Assembly (NCBI GenBank): GCA_023457255.1
Contig: JAEWMB010000020.1
Span: 496,001 to 560,000 of the forward strand
Length of the DNA: 64,000 nt
DNA from: Bacillota bacterium
GTDB taxonomy: Bacteria > Bacillota > Clostridia > Lachnospirales > Lachnospiraceae
Direction: 5' to 3'
Shown: positions 8,639 through 17,772 of the stretch, one piece after another
Layout: the number at the start of each line of letters is the position of its first letter
Position numbering within the stretch: the stretch's first letter is position 1
The notes under the pieces: generated by a model
What the model was told of the DNA's origin: nothing
The model's input: the letters and a program-made list of their open reading frames with translations, nothing else
The model's database searches: none
Translations under genes and position numbers: made by a program

Positions 8639-9799
8639 CTATAAACAATCTTTCAGGATATTAACAACATCTTCTTTTGTTAAGGAAACATATGCATTCC
8701 CTAAGCCACCAAATCTTACTGCTTTTTCTGCCATAATATCTATCTTGGAAGCATCAATTCCTACTTCTTTTAATGTCATAGGAATACCAATCTCTTGAAA
8801 GAACTCTTCTGTTTTATCAATTGCTTTATGAGCTACCGCAAATTTATCCTCTTCTATTGGTAAATCCCAAACATTATGACCGTAAGTTACGAATTGATCT
8901 ACCGTACTCTCATTTAATATATATCTCATCCAACGAGGTGTTACAATTGCAAGGCCAACACCATGCGTGATATCATAGAACGCGCTTAATTCGTGTTCAA
9001 TCGGATGGCAAGTCCAGGCATGTGACTTACCACTGCCGGTTAGTCCATTTAGTGCCATGCTGCTTGCCCACATTAGGTTAGCTCTTGCCTCATAATTTTC
9101 AGGCTCCTGTAATGCAAGCTTACAATACTTAATACAAGCCTTCAAAATACCTTCCGAAAAACGGTCTTGAATATACGCATCTTTCACTCTGCTAAAATAA
9201 GCCTCAAAGATATGAGACATGATATCTGCAGTACCCGCTGCCGTCTGAATAGCAGGTAATGTATAAAGATAGGTTGGATCCAAAATAGAAGCTTGCGGAA
9301 TCATTAATCTGGAAGAAGTTCCAAACTTCTCATTTGTCTCTAAATTAGAAATAACAGCATTCTTATTCATCTCAGAACCAGTCGCTGCCAAAGTTAATAT
9401 TGTTACAATTGGCAGTACTTTATGAATGAGACTTCCATCCAATACAAGATCCCACGGATCATTCTCATAATAATATCCTGCTGCAATTACCTTACTGCAG
9501 TCAATGGTACTTCCGCCGCCAACAGCAAGAATTACATCAACATGATGTTCTTTACACAATCTAACGCCTTCTCGAACTGTTGTAATTCTAGGGTTTGGTT
9601 CAACCCCACCAAGTTCAATAATGTTCCAGTCCTTCAGCAGGGAATGCACTTTGTCATAAATCCCATTTTTCTTAATACTTCCGCCGCCATAGACTAAAAG
9701 AACATTCTTTCCAAACTCCTTGACTACCTGTGGAAGCTGCTCAATCTGATCTTTACCAAATAACATTTTGGTATAAGCGTGAAATACATAATTTTGCAT
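8639..9799 (-). CDS. Iron-containing NAD(P)H-dependent alcohol dehydrogenase (BdhA/YqhD type)
   Basis: 386 residues, the usual length for class III iron alcohol dehydrogenases that reduce aldehydes such as butyraldehyde during fermentation. The nucleotide-binding GGGS motif is at 94-97. The four metal ligands are visible with the spacing known from E. coli YqhD: Asp192 and His196 in ADIMSHIFEAYF, His265 in AWTCHPIEHE and His279 in DITHG. The start codon follows an AAAGGACGAG tract. A terminator at 9992-10031 separates it from the sugar transporter upstream. NADPH or NADH preference cannot be judged safely from sequence. Confidence 0.93.
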   Translation of the reverse strand: MQNYVFHAYTKMLFGKDQIEQLPQVVKEFGKNVLLVYGGGSIKKNGIYDKVHSLLKDWNIIELGGVEPNPRITTVREGVRLCKEHHVDVILAVGGGSTIDCSKVIAAGYYYENDPWDLVLDGSLIHKVLPIVTILTLAATGSEMNKNAVISNLETNEKFGTSSRLMIPQASILDPTYLYTLPAIQTAAGTADIMSHIFEAYFSRVKDAYIQDRFSEGILKACIKYCKLALQEPENYEARANLMWASSMALNGLTGSGKSHAWTCHPIEHELSAFYDITHGVGLAIVTPRWMRYILNESTVDQFVTYGHNVWDLPIEEDKFAVAHKAIDKTEEFFQEIGIPMTLKEVGIDASKIDIMAEKAVRFGGLGNAYVSLTKEDVVNILKDCL

Positions 9800-9991
9800 A
9801 TTTTTCTCGTCCTTTCCTGTTTTAGTAACAACTGCCGTATAAAAATGGGCTCGCTGTTACATCTCCTATGAAGTATAAGCATAAGCCTCGCACATAATTC
9901 ATGCACATATTGCATTTTAAGTGAAGTGATATCATATTTCTTCATTCCTTACTGCAAGGCATGCCTCAGTAGATTAATGCTCTTATACTAT

Positions 9992-10031
9992 AAATAAGGT
10001 TATCCGTATCAAAGTACGGATAACCTTATTT
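9992..10031 (-). terminator. Strong terminator after the ABC-transporter operon
   Basis: A perfect 17-bp inverted repeat (AAATAAGGTTATCCGTA and complement) with a 6-base loop, 29 bases past the stop codon of the last permease gene. The stem ends in A/T-rich bases on both sides. Confidence 0.88.
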
Positions 10032-10059
10032 TAATTGATATACTTTATTTATGCAAGTA

Positions 10060-10947
10060 TCAACCTTTCACACTTCCCAATGTAACACCTGCAATGATAT
10101 ACCTTGATAAGATAAAATACATGATCACCAAAGGAATGATTGCGATACAGATTGCCACATACTGCTGGGCTAATGAAAAATTTTGATAACTTGCAGAACG
10201 TAGTCCAGCCATCAGTATAGGAACTGTCTTTTTATTCTGCGAAGATATGACAAGTGCAGGAATAAAATAATTATTCCAACTGCCAACGAATGCGAAGATA
10301 GCCTGCACTGCAATCGCAGGTTTCATAATAGGTACAATAATCGTATTAAATGTCCTAAATTCCGGTGAACCATCAACTCTTGCTGCTTCAACAATTTCAG
10401 TAGGCAGTACACTCTCCATATACTGCTTCATGAAAAAGAATGTAATTGGTGAAGCAATTGCCGGTAAAAATAAAGGATAAAGGGTATTTCTCATTCCAAG
10501 CTTATCAATCAAATCCAGGAAACCTAATGCAGATACCTGAGCCGGCACCATCATAACAAACATGATAAAGGTAAATGCATATTTTCTCAGTTTAAAATCA
10601 TACATATGAATTGCATATGCAGTCAACGCAGAAAAATATGTTGTCAATGCTGCACTTAACGCAGCAATAAGTAAACTATTACGCATACCACTGCCAATAG
10701 TGAACGTTGAGTTACTTAATACATCTTTAATATTCCGTAATAGCTTTGTACCCGGAATCAATGAGAAACCAGCAGAAATCTGAACATGGCTTCTTGAGGC
10801 ATTTACAATTAATATGTAAAATGGAAACAAGCAAATAATGGAGAGAAGGATTAATAGGATATATGACAGAATTCTGCTTGTCACAACACCGCCAACTCCA
10901 CGTTTGCTTTTATTCGGTTTTGTGGTTGCTTTCCTATTATCCATCAT
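10060..10947 (-). CDS. Carbohydrate ABC transporter permease, MalG type (CUT1)
   Basis: 295 residues with six membrane segments; the inner-membrane partner of the permease encoded just upstream. The cytoplasmic EAA loop that docks the ATPase reads EAARVDGSPEFRTFNTIIVP at roughly residues 188-207, matching the CUT1 MalG pattern. It overlaps the upstream permease gene by four bases (ATGA), implying translational coupling. It is the last gene of the regulator-binding protein-permease-permease set. No ATPase gene is present, so a shared MsmK-type ATPase encoded elsewhere is expected (family knowledge). Confidence 0.95.
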   Translation of the reverse strand: MMDNRKATTKPNKSKRGVGGVVTSRILSYILLILLSIICLFPFYILIVNASRSHVQISAGFSLIPGTKLLRNIKDVLSNSTFTIGSGMRNSLLIAALSAALTTYFSALTAYAIHMYDFKLRKYAFTFIMFVMMVPAQVSALGFLDLIDKLGMRNTLYPLFLPAIASPITFFFMKQYMESVLPTEIVEAARVDGSPEFRTFNTIIVPIMKPAIAVQAIFAFVGSWNNYFIPALVISSQNKKTVPILMAGLRSASYQNFSLAQQYVAICIAIIPLVIMYFILSRYIIAGVTLGSVKG

Positions 10948-11921
10948 AACACAGCTTCCTTCTTTGCTTTTCTCTTATTTTTATTCTTCACTTCATCATT
11001 TTTTGTCTTATTCATCATCGAACGATATACGATAACACTGCAAAACGCTGTTACCATGAATAAGATTACTGAAATTGCACCGCCGTCACCATAATTTAAG
11101 CTTGGCGTTAGTTTACTATTTAATAACATAACAATTGTTTTACTTGTATTATTTGGACTTCCTGATCCATTCGTTAAAATCTGCGGAACATCAAACATCT
11201 GCAGACCACCGATTAAAGAAGTAATCAGTACATAACTTAGAATAGGCATTAATAAAGGTAAGGTAATCTTCTGAAATACTTGCGTTGGTTTGGCACCATC
11301 GACGTAAGCCGCTTCAAACAGCCCCTGATCAATCCCCATAATACCTGCCATCAGCATAATTGTTGTATTACCGAACCACATCAAAAAATTCATAAGACCA
11401 ATAATACCACGTGTTCCAATAACATTGGACAAAAATCTGAATGGCTCCTTCAATAAATTAAATTCCATTAATAATTGATTAATTGGCCCATCTGGAGAAA
11501 ATAAAGTAAAGAACAGCATGGCAAATGCTGATGCCATAATCAAATTCGGCATATAAATAACCGACTTAAAAAATCCTTGCCTTTTTAGCTTTAAACGATT
11601 ACTTGTAAATAAAGCCGCTAACAGGAGCGATATCAAAATCTGAGGTATAAATCCAATGATCCAAAGTGTCATTGTATTACCGAAATATTTTAAAAGTCCA
11701 GTCTCTGTAAAAAGTTTAACATAATTTTTTAGACCTACAAAATTCGGACCTACCTTCGACAATCCCCCATTCGCCCAGTATAACTCAAAGAAGCTGTAGT
11801 AAAACGTTGAAAGCAATGGTATCAGTGAAAAAATCGTGTAGATTACGAAGAATGGAATCAAGAAAATATATCCCCATTTTGAATAATTGACAAATCTTTT
11901 TGGTTTCTTTGGATTTTGCAT
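10944..11921 (-). CDS. Carbohydrate ABC transporter permease, MalF type (CUT1)
   Basis: 325 residues with six membrane segments and the EAA loop EAAYVDGAKPTQVFQKITLP in the second half. It pairs with the downstream MalG-type permease. The start at 11921 (MQNPKKPKRF) is preceded by GAGGT about six bases away; the longest frame to 12014 would add 31 residues with no ribosome binding site. A hairpin lies between it and the binding-protein gene, a common arrangement for making more binding protein than permease. Confidence 0.94.
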   Translation of the reverse strand: MQNPKKPKRFVNYSKWGYIFLIPFFVIYTIFSLIPLLSTFYYSFFELYWANGGLSKVGPNFVGLKNYVKLFTETGLLKYFGNTMTLWIIGFIPQILISLLLAALFTSNRLKLKRQGFFKSVIYMPNLIMASAFAMLFFTLFSPDGPINQLLMEFNLLKEPFRFLSNVIGTRGIIGLMNFLMWFGNTTIMLMAGIMGIDQGLFEAAYVDGAKPTQVFQKITLPLLMPILSYVLITSLIGGLQMFDVPQILTNGSGSPNNTSKTIVMLLNSKLTPSLNYGDGGAISVILFMVTAFCSVIVYRSMMNKTKNDEVKNKNKRKAKKEAVL

Positions 11922-12037
11922 ACGATACCTCACAGTTGCGCTATTGATAAGTTTGTCAGCAAAATTGTGCGCCTTTTCCAATCCTGCCATTGTAAAAATG
12001 AGAGATGCTATCAATCATAAGCATACTATCCATATTA

Positions 12038-12070
12038 GTACAGCAAGGCTACCAAAAAACCTTGCTGTAC
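12038..12070 (-). promoter_or_regulatory. Intercistronic hairpin between binding-protein and permease genes
   Basis: A perfect 11-bp stem (GTACAGCAAGG / CCTTGCTGTAC) with an 11-base loop, 73 bases past the binding-protein stop codon. On the transcribed strand no T-run follows, so it is more likely an mRNA-stabilising or partial-attenuation element than a full terminator. Confidence 0.65.
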
Positions 12071-12142
12071 CGAAATGTTTTTTGTTTTAAATTATTATAA
12101 TACTAGCATTGTTACAATAAGAAACGATAAAATAATCCTATC

Positions 12143-13501
12143 TTATGGCCTGCTAAGTTCCGGATGCATTTCTGTAACTGTTGTATAGAAATTTTCCCAA
12201 GCCTGTTCTTCTGTTACAATACCTTCAAAGTAGTCCTTCATCGCCGTTTGAAGTTTTTCAGTCATAGTCTGATCATAAGGAGATGCTGCAGAAATATGAA
12301 TATCCTGTGCGGACTCAAGTAACACTTTGATATGATTCTGGTTTCCTAGGAATGGATAGCCATAATCGCTGTTAGCAAGTTCTGTCATAGCTGCAACATT
12401 GTTAGTAAAGTCACCAAACTTATCTGTGATTTTAACAAGTGTATCTTTATCACATGTCATAGTTAACATAATATCTTTCACGATATCAATATTATCTGTG
12501 CCTGTTGCACCACAAATCCATGTACCACCCCAGTAAGATCCCTGAGGTCCTTTTGTCATAGCCCAGTCACCGTAACCGCCGTTACCAATCTCTTTTGGAT
12601 TTTCTGCATTTTCAAGTGTATAGTCCATAAAGCAGAAATCCATAAACCATGCCGGACCAAAGTAGCCAAATACTTTACCATCCTTTGCCATCTGAGCAGT
12701 TGACTCTGCCGACCATAAGCTTGCTCTGTTATTGTAAGCGTTATCTGTATAAATCTTAGTCTGAGATACCCATTGCTTAATCTGATCATCAACTATAATT
12801 TTGTTGTCAAGAACCCAAGGCTGCTCCTTATTGTTAGCAAATACACGATAATCATCATCATATCCGGATAACATGAAGTAACCTGCCTCTTTCATTTTAG
12901 CAGCAGTAGCATCAAATTTTGACCAGTCTGAAAGCATCTCCTGAACCTGTACAGGATCATCGGTTCCTAACACTTCCTTCGCCATGGATCTTCTGTAAAG
13001 GAAGCCCATCGGGCAAGCCTGCCATGAAACACCCTTAAGAACACCATTATTTGTAACAACATCCTTAGTGTACTGATACTGCTGAGAAAGATCGCTTTCT
13101 GTTAAGCCGATATCGTTGATAACATCCAGTGTATAGTCTGTTCCAACATACTTTAATGCATAGTCGGCTTCAATTAGGAATAAATCAATCCTATCTTCTT
13201 TCGCTGCAGATTTCTGATTTAATAAAGCCTCATCCAATTTTGTCTGATATACATTACCTTCATTTGCATTGATAACCCATTCAACTGTTACATCAGCTGG
13301 AATCTTGCTTGCATAATACTCGTTGAATCTGTCTTGAAATTCCGTATTCCAGCAATAAATCCGGAATGTCTTACCACCTGTTGTTCCTTGCGTTGTCTTG
13401 TCAGTGTTTGCTTTTTCGTCTTTCTTTCCACAAGCCGCAAACATAGCACAAACCATGGTCAAAACCATGAGCATAGCTAATGCTTTCTTCATCTTTTTCA
13501 T
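12143..13501 (-). CDS. Sugar-binding lipoprotein of the ABC importer
   Basis: 452-residue extracellular solute-binding protein. Its N-terminus is a lipoprotein signal peptide with the lipobox FAAC (lipidated Cys24), followed by a charged and Thr/Gly-rich linker and then a family 1-type binding fold beginning FRIYCWNTEFQDRF. Lgt, also encoded in this window, would lipidate it. AAAGGAGGG lies seven bases before the start. The gene is between its LacI-type regulator and two permeases. Many aromatic residues in the second half (PAWFMDFCFMDY, YWGGTWIC) suggest an oligosaccharide ligand, but which one is unknown. Confidence 0.94.
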   Translation of the reverse strand: MKKMKKALAMLMVLTMVCAMFAACGKKDEKANTDKTTQGTTGGKTFRIYCWNTEFQDRFNEYYASKIPADVTVEWVINANEGNVYQTKLDEALLNQKSAAKEDRIDLFLIEADYALKYVGTDYTLDVINDIGLTESDLSQQYQYTKDVVTNNGVLKGVSWQACPMGFLYRRSMAKEVLGTDDPVQVQEMLSDWSKFDATAAKMKEAGYFMLSGYDDDYRVFANNKEQPWVLDNKIIVDDQIKQWVSQTKIYTDNAYNNRASLWSAESTAQMAKDGKVFGYFGPAWFMDFCFMDYTLENAENPKEIGNGGYGDWAMTKGPQGSYWGGTWICGATGTDNIDIVKDIMLTMTCDKDTLVKITDKFGDFTNNVAAMTELANSDYGYPFLGNQNHIKVLLESAQDIHISAASPYDQTMTEKLQTAMKDYFEGIVTEEQAWENFYTTVTEMHPELSRP

Positions 13502-13571
13502 ATAAATACCCTCCTTTTAATTTGCATTATATTAATAAAATAATATTAATGCCTTTGTTCCTTGATTGCCC

Positions 13572-14627
13572 CTAACCGACAATCAACTGCTTTGATGGGC
13601 TATTCAATGGGCTGTCATTCACATAGCCAACTGAACTTCCCTTCATCAGTGAAACCTTCAGGTAAACATTCGAAATAGACGTAACCATAGGTTTCTCAAT
13701 CAAATTAATTAATTGTTTTGCTGCTTCTGTTCCAATTCTGTCAGTGTCCTGTCTTACCGTGGTAAGCTTCGGTTCCAATGCTTGTGCCACTGAAATTCCA
13801 TCGTATCCTGCAACAGAGATATCTTCCGGTATCCTTAAGCCATTTCTTCTGATCGTATTCATAACACCAAGCGCCGAATAATCGTCCGGAGCAATGATAC
13901 AAGTAGGTGAAACCGGTAAATCCAGTAGTCTCTGTGTCAATAAGCCTGACGTATCAGAATCACGATAAATTCCTTCCAGCACATATTCTTTCGGCATAGT
14001 TAAACCATTATCGCGCAATACCTTATAAAAGCTTACCAGGCGATTATGCGTAACCGATGAATTCGTACCATGGATGTAAGCTATTCTTTTGTGTCCCTGA
14101 TCAATTATGTACTGTGTTAACTGTCTCATTCCTTCCATATTATCAGAAAGAATTGAGATTGCCTCATTGTAGATATGATCAATGACTACTACAGGAATCT
14201 TTGAATTAACTACCTGTTGAATCTCATTATCGAAGAAATCTGCACAGCAGGCAATACAAACACCATCGAAATTCCGATATCTGCAATGTTCCAAAAAAGT
14301 CATCTTCCGGCTGCCAACATTATGTTCAATAAAGTTAATGTCGTAACCTTTGCCTGTAGCATATTCGTTGAAGGAAGCTAAAATATGAGCAAAATACTCA
14401 TTCCGGAGCCCATGACCAAACATCGTGGAAAACAGTACTCCGATATTATAAGTTTTCTTCGTCTTCAATGCCCTTGCATTTGAATCAGGAAAATAACCAA
14501 TCTCATTGGCTGCCATAAGGATATTTCTTTTCGTTTCCTCACCAATATCCTTATATCCATTCAATGCTTTGCTGACAGTGGAAACGGAAACACCACACTT
14601 TAAGGATAAATCTTTAATTGTTGCCAT
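13572..14627 (-). CDS. LacI-family transcriptional regulator
   Basis: 351 residues. The N-terminal helix-turn-helix reads MATIKDLSLKCGVSVSTVSKALNG, followed by the hinge (YFPDSNARALKTKKT) and a periplasmic-binding-like effector domain. The start at 14627 is favoured because the family begins MATIKD.A; a GTG at 14636 in the same frame is possible. It has its own promoter and lies 70 bases upstream of the binding-protein gene, so it probably represses the importer in response to the imported sugar. A CG-AAAA-CG inverted motif just downstream of the promoter (near 14646-14660) could be an autoregulatory site, low certainty. Confidence 0.93.
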   Translation of the reverse strand: MATIKDLSLKCGVSVSTVSKALNGYKDIGEETKRNILMAANEIGYFPDSNARALKTKKTYNIGVLFSTMFGHGLRNEYFAHILASFNEYATGKGYDINFIEHNVGSRKMTFLEHCRYRNFDGVCIACCADFFDNEIQQVVNSKIPVVVIDHIYNEAISILSDNMEGMRQLTQYIIDQGHKRIAYIHGTNSSVTHNRLVSFYKVLRDNGLTMPKEYVLEGIYRDSDTSGLLTQRLLDLPVSPTCIIAPDDYSALGVMNTIRRNGLRIPEDISVAGYDGISVAQALEPKLTTVRQDTDRIGTEAAKQLINLIEKPMVTSISNVYLKVSLMKGSSVGYVNDSPLNSPSKQLIVG

Positions 14628-14667
14628 TTTTACCACCGTTTCTTAGCTATATCGTTTTCGTAACTTT

Positions 14668-14696
14668 ATTATATAGCAGTTTATACAATAAATCAA
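14668..14696 (-). promoter_or_regulatory. Sigma-A-type promoter of the LacI-family gene
   Basis: On the minus strand, TTGATT (14691-14696), 17-base spacer, TATAAT (14668-14673). The predicted transcript starts near 14661, 34 bases before the start codon. Confidence 0.75.
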
Positions 14697-15171
14697 GTAT
14701 AAAATATAAATATATATTAATGTTTACTTCAATATTTGAATTTTAGTAGGTTTTTTAGGTATCTTTTACTATTGAAAAGTGCGAACCCCTTTGGTTTTAC
14801 TACATTTTTCGTTAAATGTGTCGAATAAATATCCTTCTTCCTTCTTAGTTCCTTTATCTTAGAATGATAAATATACATATAGTTGATAGATCTGCATGAT
14901 TTATTCGAATTAAACATATATTTTTGCATACTATTAAACAACAAAATACAATTAGAGATATAACGAAATATTTCGCTATATCTCCGTAATATTTGATACT
15001 ATATTAAGAATCTTTCTTCCTTTTCGTAAACTTTTATAAGGTAATCGTATCTCCATAGCACATTTATAACTTGAAGTGCAAAACTATCCGGACATTGATC
15101 ATAATCACAGAAACCAGATATATGGGTACTTTATATTTTTATTTCCCTACCTTCTTGCCTGTCTTTCCTTC
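14697..15171. other. Gene-poor AT-rich spacer with one palindrome
   Basis: No convincing gene; a 71-codon frame at 14729-14944 has no binding site and odd composition. The notable element is a 30-base near-perfect palindrome at 14955-14984 (arms GAGATATA-CGAAAT, one mismatch, no separate loop). It could be a protein-binding site or a weak sigG terminator, since sigG ends at 15172, but no proper T-run follows. Confidence 0.5.
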
Positions 15172-15954
15172 TCATTTATCTATAAGATAATTTCTCATAT
15201 TTTTAAGAGCATTTTTTTCAAGTCTGCTGACCTGTGCTTGTGATATTTGAATTTCTTCCGCAACCTCCATCTGAGTCTTTCCTTGGAAAAAACGGAGGTT
15301 GATTATATTGTTTTCTCTTGGTGATAATCTCGCCATTGCTTCTTTTAATGAGATTTCTTCCACCCAGTTTTCTTCTTTGTTTTTTTTGTCACTTACTTGG
15401 TCCATAATATATAAAGTGTCCCCGCCTTCGGAGTAAACCGGCTCATATAAAGATACCGGACTCTGAATCGCATCCAGCGCTGCTACAATATCTTCCTGAC
15501 TAATACCAACTTCGTTTGCGATTTCACAAACCGTCGGTTCTTTATCATATTTTTTAAGAAGCATTTCTTTCGCATAAATTGCTTTATAAGCAGTATCTCT
15601 TAAAGAACGGGATACCCGTATTGCATTATTATCTCTTAAATAGCGGCGAATCTCTCCTATTATCATCGGTACGGCATAAGTTGAAAACTTTACGCCTTGC
15701 GTAATGTCAAAATTATCAATCGCTTTCATTAACCCAATACAACCAATTTGAAACAAATCATCTACATTTTCATTACTGTTTGAAAATCGTTGAATGATGC
15801 TTAGCACCAATCGTAGGTTTCCTTTGATATACAGCTCTCTAGCTTCCTTATCACCTTGCTTGATTCTTTCAAATAAAGCATCCTTTTCTTCACCCTTTAA
15901 CAATGGCAATTTCGATGTATTTACTCCACAAATTTCTACCTTATAAAGAGCCAT
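15172..15954 (-). CDS. sigG: RNA polymerase sporulation sigma factor sigma-G
   Basis: 260-residue sigma-70-type factor that directs late forespore transcription. N-terminal VEICGVNTSKLPLL and the region-2 block GNLRLVLSIIQRF...VDDLFQIGCIGLMKAIDNFD...KFSTYAVPMIIGEIRRYLRD are characteristic of sigma-G, as is AIRVSRSLRDTAYKA. Region 4 ends with the HTH KTQMEVAEEIQISQAQVSRLEK. The start at 15954 follows GGGAGG by seven bases. In B. subtilis sigG directly follows sigE; here a ribonuclease gene lies between them. I could not find a convincing sigma-F or sigma-G promoter upstream. Confidence 0.96.
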   Translation of the reverse strand: MALYKVEICGVNTSKLPLLKGEEKDALFERIKQGDKEARELYIKGNLRLVLSIIQRFSNSNENVDDLFQIGCIGLMKAIDNFDITQGVKFSTYAVPMIIGEIRRYLRDNNAIRVSRSLRDTAYKAIYAKEMLLKKYDKEPTVCEIANEVGISQEDIVAALDAIQSPVSLYEPVYSEGGDTLYIMDQVSDKKNKEENWVEEISLKEAMARLSPRENNIINLRFFQGKTQMEVAEEIQISQAQVSRLEKNALKNMRNYLIDK

Positions 15955-16058
15955 AATGAAACCTCCCAGATTAACCATTTTATTCTGCAGTCATAATAAA
16001 ATGATTTACCGGAAGGTTTCTTTTTATACGATAATTCTAATGTTATTTTTTGTAAATT

Positions 16059-17663
16059 CTATCTGTCCCATTTATCACACAGAGAATTGATTTGATCTGC
16101 AAATTTTGCCAAGTCTTTATTAGCACCACCCTCATTATGCTTAATAACTGTAAGAAGTCTTTGACCAGCCGCAAGCAGACGTGCAAATACACCAGACGCC
16201 ACTTTCTTTGGTTCTTTCTTTATCACTGCCTTGCGCTCTGCTTCTCCGTCTTTTACCAGACAGTCCTTTGCCAAATCATAACAAGTACCACTGTACGGAG
16301 CCATAACTTCATATCCGTACTCTTCACTAAGTAATTTTGAAAAGCTATCGCAAACAGATTCTTCTCCATGAACAAGAAAGACCTTTTTCGGTTTCGGATC
16401 AAATGCTTTTAACCACCGGATTAAACCTTGTTGGTCCGCATGACCGCTGATTCCATCCAGCTTTTCAATCGCAGCTTTAATTTCAATTGTTTCACCAAAT
16501 AATTTCACTTCGCTTGCACCGTCTAATATTTTTCGCCCAAGTGTACCGATTGCTTGATATCCAACAAACAATACAGTACATTCACTGCGCCATAAATTAT
16601 GTTTTAAATGGTGCTTGATACGTCCCGCCTCGCACATCCCTGAAGCCGAGATAATTACCTTAGATTTCGAATTAAAATTAATCAATTTAGAGTCTTCACT
16701 TGTTACAGATACCTTTAATCCCGGAAATGAAATCGGATTGATGCCCTGATTTACTAACTCCATCGCTTCTTTATCAAAGCAGGAATACCTGTTTTTATTA
16801 AAAATATTTGTAGCTTCCACTGCAAGCGGGCTATCAACATATACTTCAAATCCCTCATGACCTTTGACTAATCCATCCGCCTTAATCTTTCGCAGAAAAT
16901 AAAGCATCTCTTGTGTTCTGCCAACCGCAAAAGAAGGTATTACCACATTACCGCCCCGGTCAAAGGTGGTTTGTATAACTCTTGCCAGTTCACCGGTATA
17001 ATCCGGTGTTTCTCCATGGCTTCGGTCTCCATACGTAGATTCCATTATCACATAGTCGGCATCTTTTAAATAGGTAGGATTCTTTATCAGTGGCTGGTTT
17101 AAATTTCCGATATCCCCTGAGAATACAATTGTCTTTTTCACTCCATCTTCCTCAAGAAACATTTGTATACTTGCAGAACCCAGTAAATGTCCAACATCCG
17201 TAAAACTTACCGTAATCCCATCACTCAAACTAATCTTTTCTTCGTATTGACAAGGGATGAAATGCTCTAATACTCCAATAGCATCTTTCATCTCATAGAG
17301 CGGTACAAATTCCGGTTCTCCGGAACGCTTTGCTTTTCGGTTTCTCCACTCCGCCTCAAACATCTGAATATGTGCACTATCCTTTAACATAATCTCACAT
17401 AAGTCACAGGTGGCTTTTGTGGTGTAAACTTCACCTCGGAATCCCCTGCTGTACATCAACGGCAATAACCCGGTATGATCGATGTGAGCATGCGTTAAGA
17501 GTACATAATCAATATCCGAAGGATTAATTGGGAGTTCTTGATTTTCATAGACATCCTCTCCTTGCTCCATACCGCAATCAATTAGAATGTTTTTGCCGCA
17601 AACCTGTATGTAGTGACAACTTCCGGTAACTTCTCTATCTGCTCCAATAAAGTATATTTTCAT
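16059..17663 (-). CDS. Metallo-beta-lactamase-fold ribonuclease of the beta-CASP family (CPSF/Ysh1-like)
   Basis: 534 residues. The N-terminal metallo-beta-lactamase domain carries the zinc-binding THAHIDH motif (His58, His60, Asp62, His63), with later ligands in DVGHLLGSAS and FSGDIGN. The beta-CASP insertion is marked by SFAVGRTQEMLYFL and ISASGMCEAGRIKHHL, and the zinc-dependent RMMBL domain by ISGHADQQGLIRWL and VFLVHGE. These proteins cut RNA and are distinct from RNase J. The last 60 residues form a lysine/alanine-rich tail not usual for the core family. It has its own promoter (17719-17746) and separates sigE from sigG. Its RNA targets are unknown. Confidence 0.93.
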   Translation of the reverse strand: MKIYFIGADREVTGSCHYIQVCGKNILIDCGMEQGEDVYENQELPINPSDIDYVLLTHAHIDHTGLLPLMYSRGFRGEVYTTKATCDLCEIMLKDSAHIQMFEAEWRNRKAKRSGEPEFVPLYEMKDAIGVLEHFIPCQYEEKISLSDGITVSFTDVGHLLGSASIQMFLEEDGVKKTIVFSGDIGNLNQPLIKNPTYLKDADYVIMESTYGDRSHGETPDYTGELARVIQTTFDRGGNVVIPSFAVGRTQEMLYFLRKIKADGLVKGHEGFEVYVDSPLAVEATNIFNKNRYSCFDKEAMELVNQGINPISFPGLKVSVTSEDSKLINFNSKSKVIISASGMCEAGRIKHHLKHNLWRSECTVLFVGYQAIGTLGRKILDGASEVKLFGETIEIKAAIEKLDGISGHADQQGLIRWLKAFDPKPKKVFLVHGEESVCDSFSKLLSEEYGYEVMAPYSGTCYDLAKDCLVKDGEAERKAVIKKEPKKVASGVFARLLAAGQRLLTVIKHNEGGANKDLAKFADQINSLCDKWDR

Positions 17664-17718
17664 AGTTTTCCTCTTTTCTGCACTGCCTGTACGTATCCTT
17701 CTTTTTCCTTAATTAAAT

Positions 17719-17746
17719 TTTACACTATTGACGTAAATTGTCAACG
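17719..17746 (-). promoter_or_regulatory. Sigma-A-type promoter of the beta-CASP ribonuclease gene
   Basis: On the minus strand, a consensus TTGACA (17741-17746), 16-base spacer and TAAAAT (17719-17724), between the sigE stop and the ribonuclease start. The -35 forms part of a TTGAC...GTCAA inverted repeat that might also be an operator. Confidence 0.72.
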
Positions 17747-17772
17747 TTTTCCCAACAGTTAGAATATCACAT

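Noticed and set aside
9724..9945. A 73-codon frame overlapping the start of the alcohol dehydrogenase gene.
   Set aside because: It runs out of frame into a well-supported gene, and its AAGGA touches the ATG.
14729..14944. A 71-codon minus-strand frame in the LacI-sigG spacer.
   Set aside because: No binding site, lysine/asparagine/tyrosine-rich composition expected of AT-rich noncoding DNA, and no family resemblance.
15979..16058. A sigma-F/sigma-G-type promoter upstream of sigG (GTATA and CATTTTA motifs).
   Set aside because: CATTTTA fits a sigma-G -10, but the GTATA element is 21 bases away instead of about 17-18, and the sigma-F -10 match is poor.
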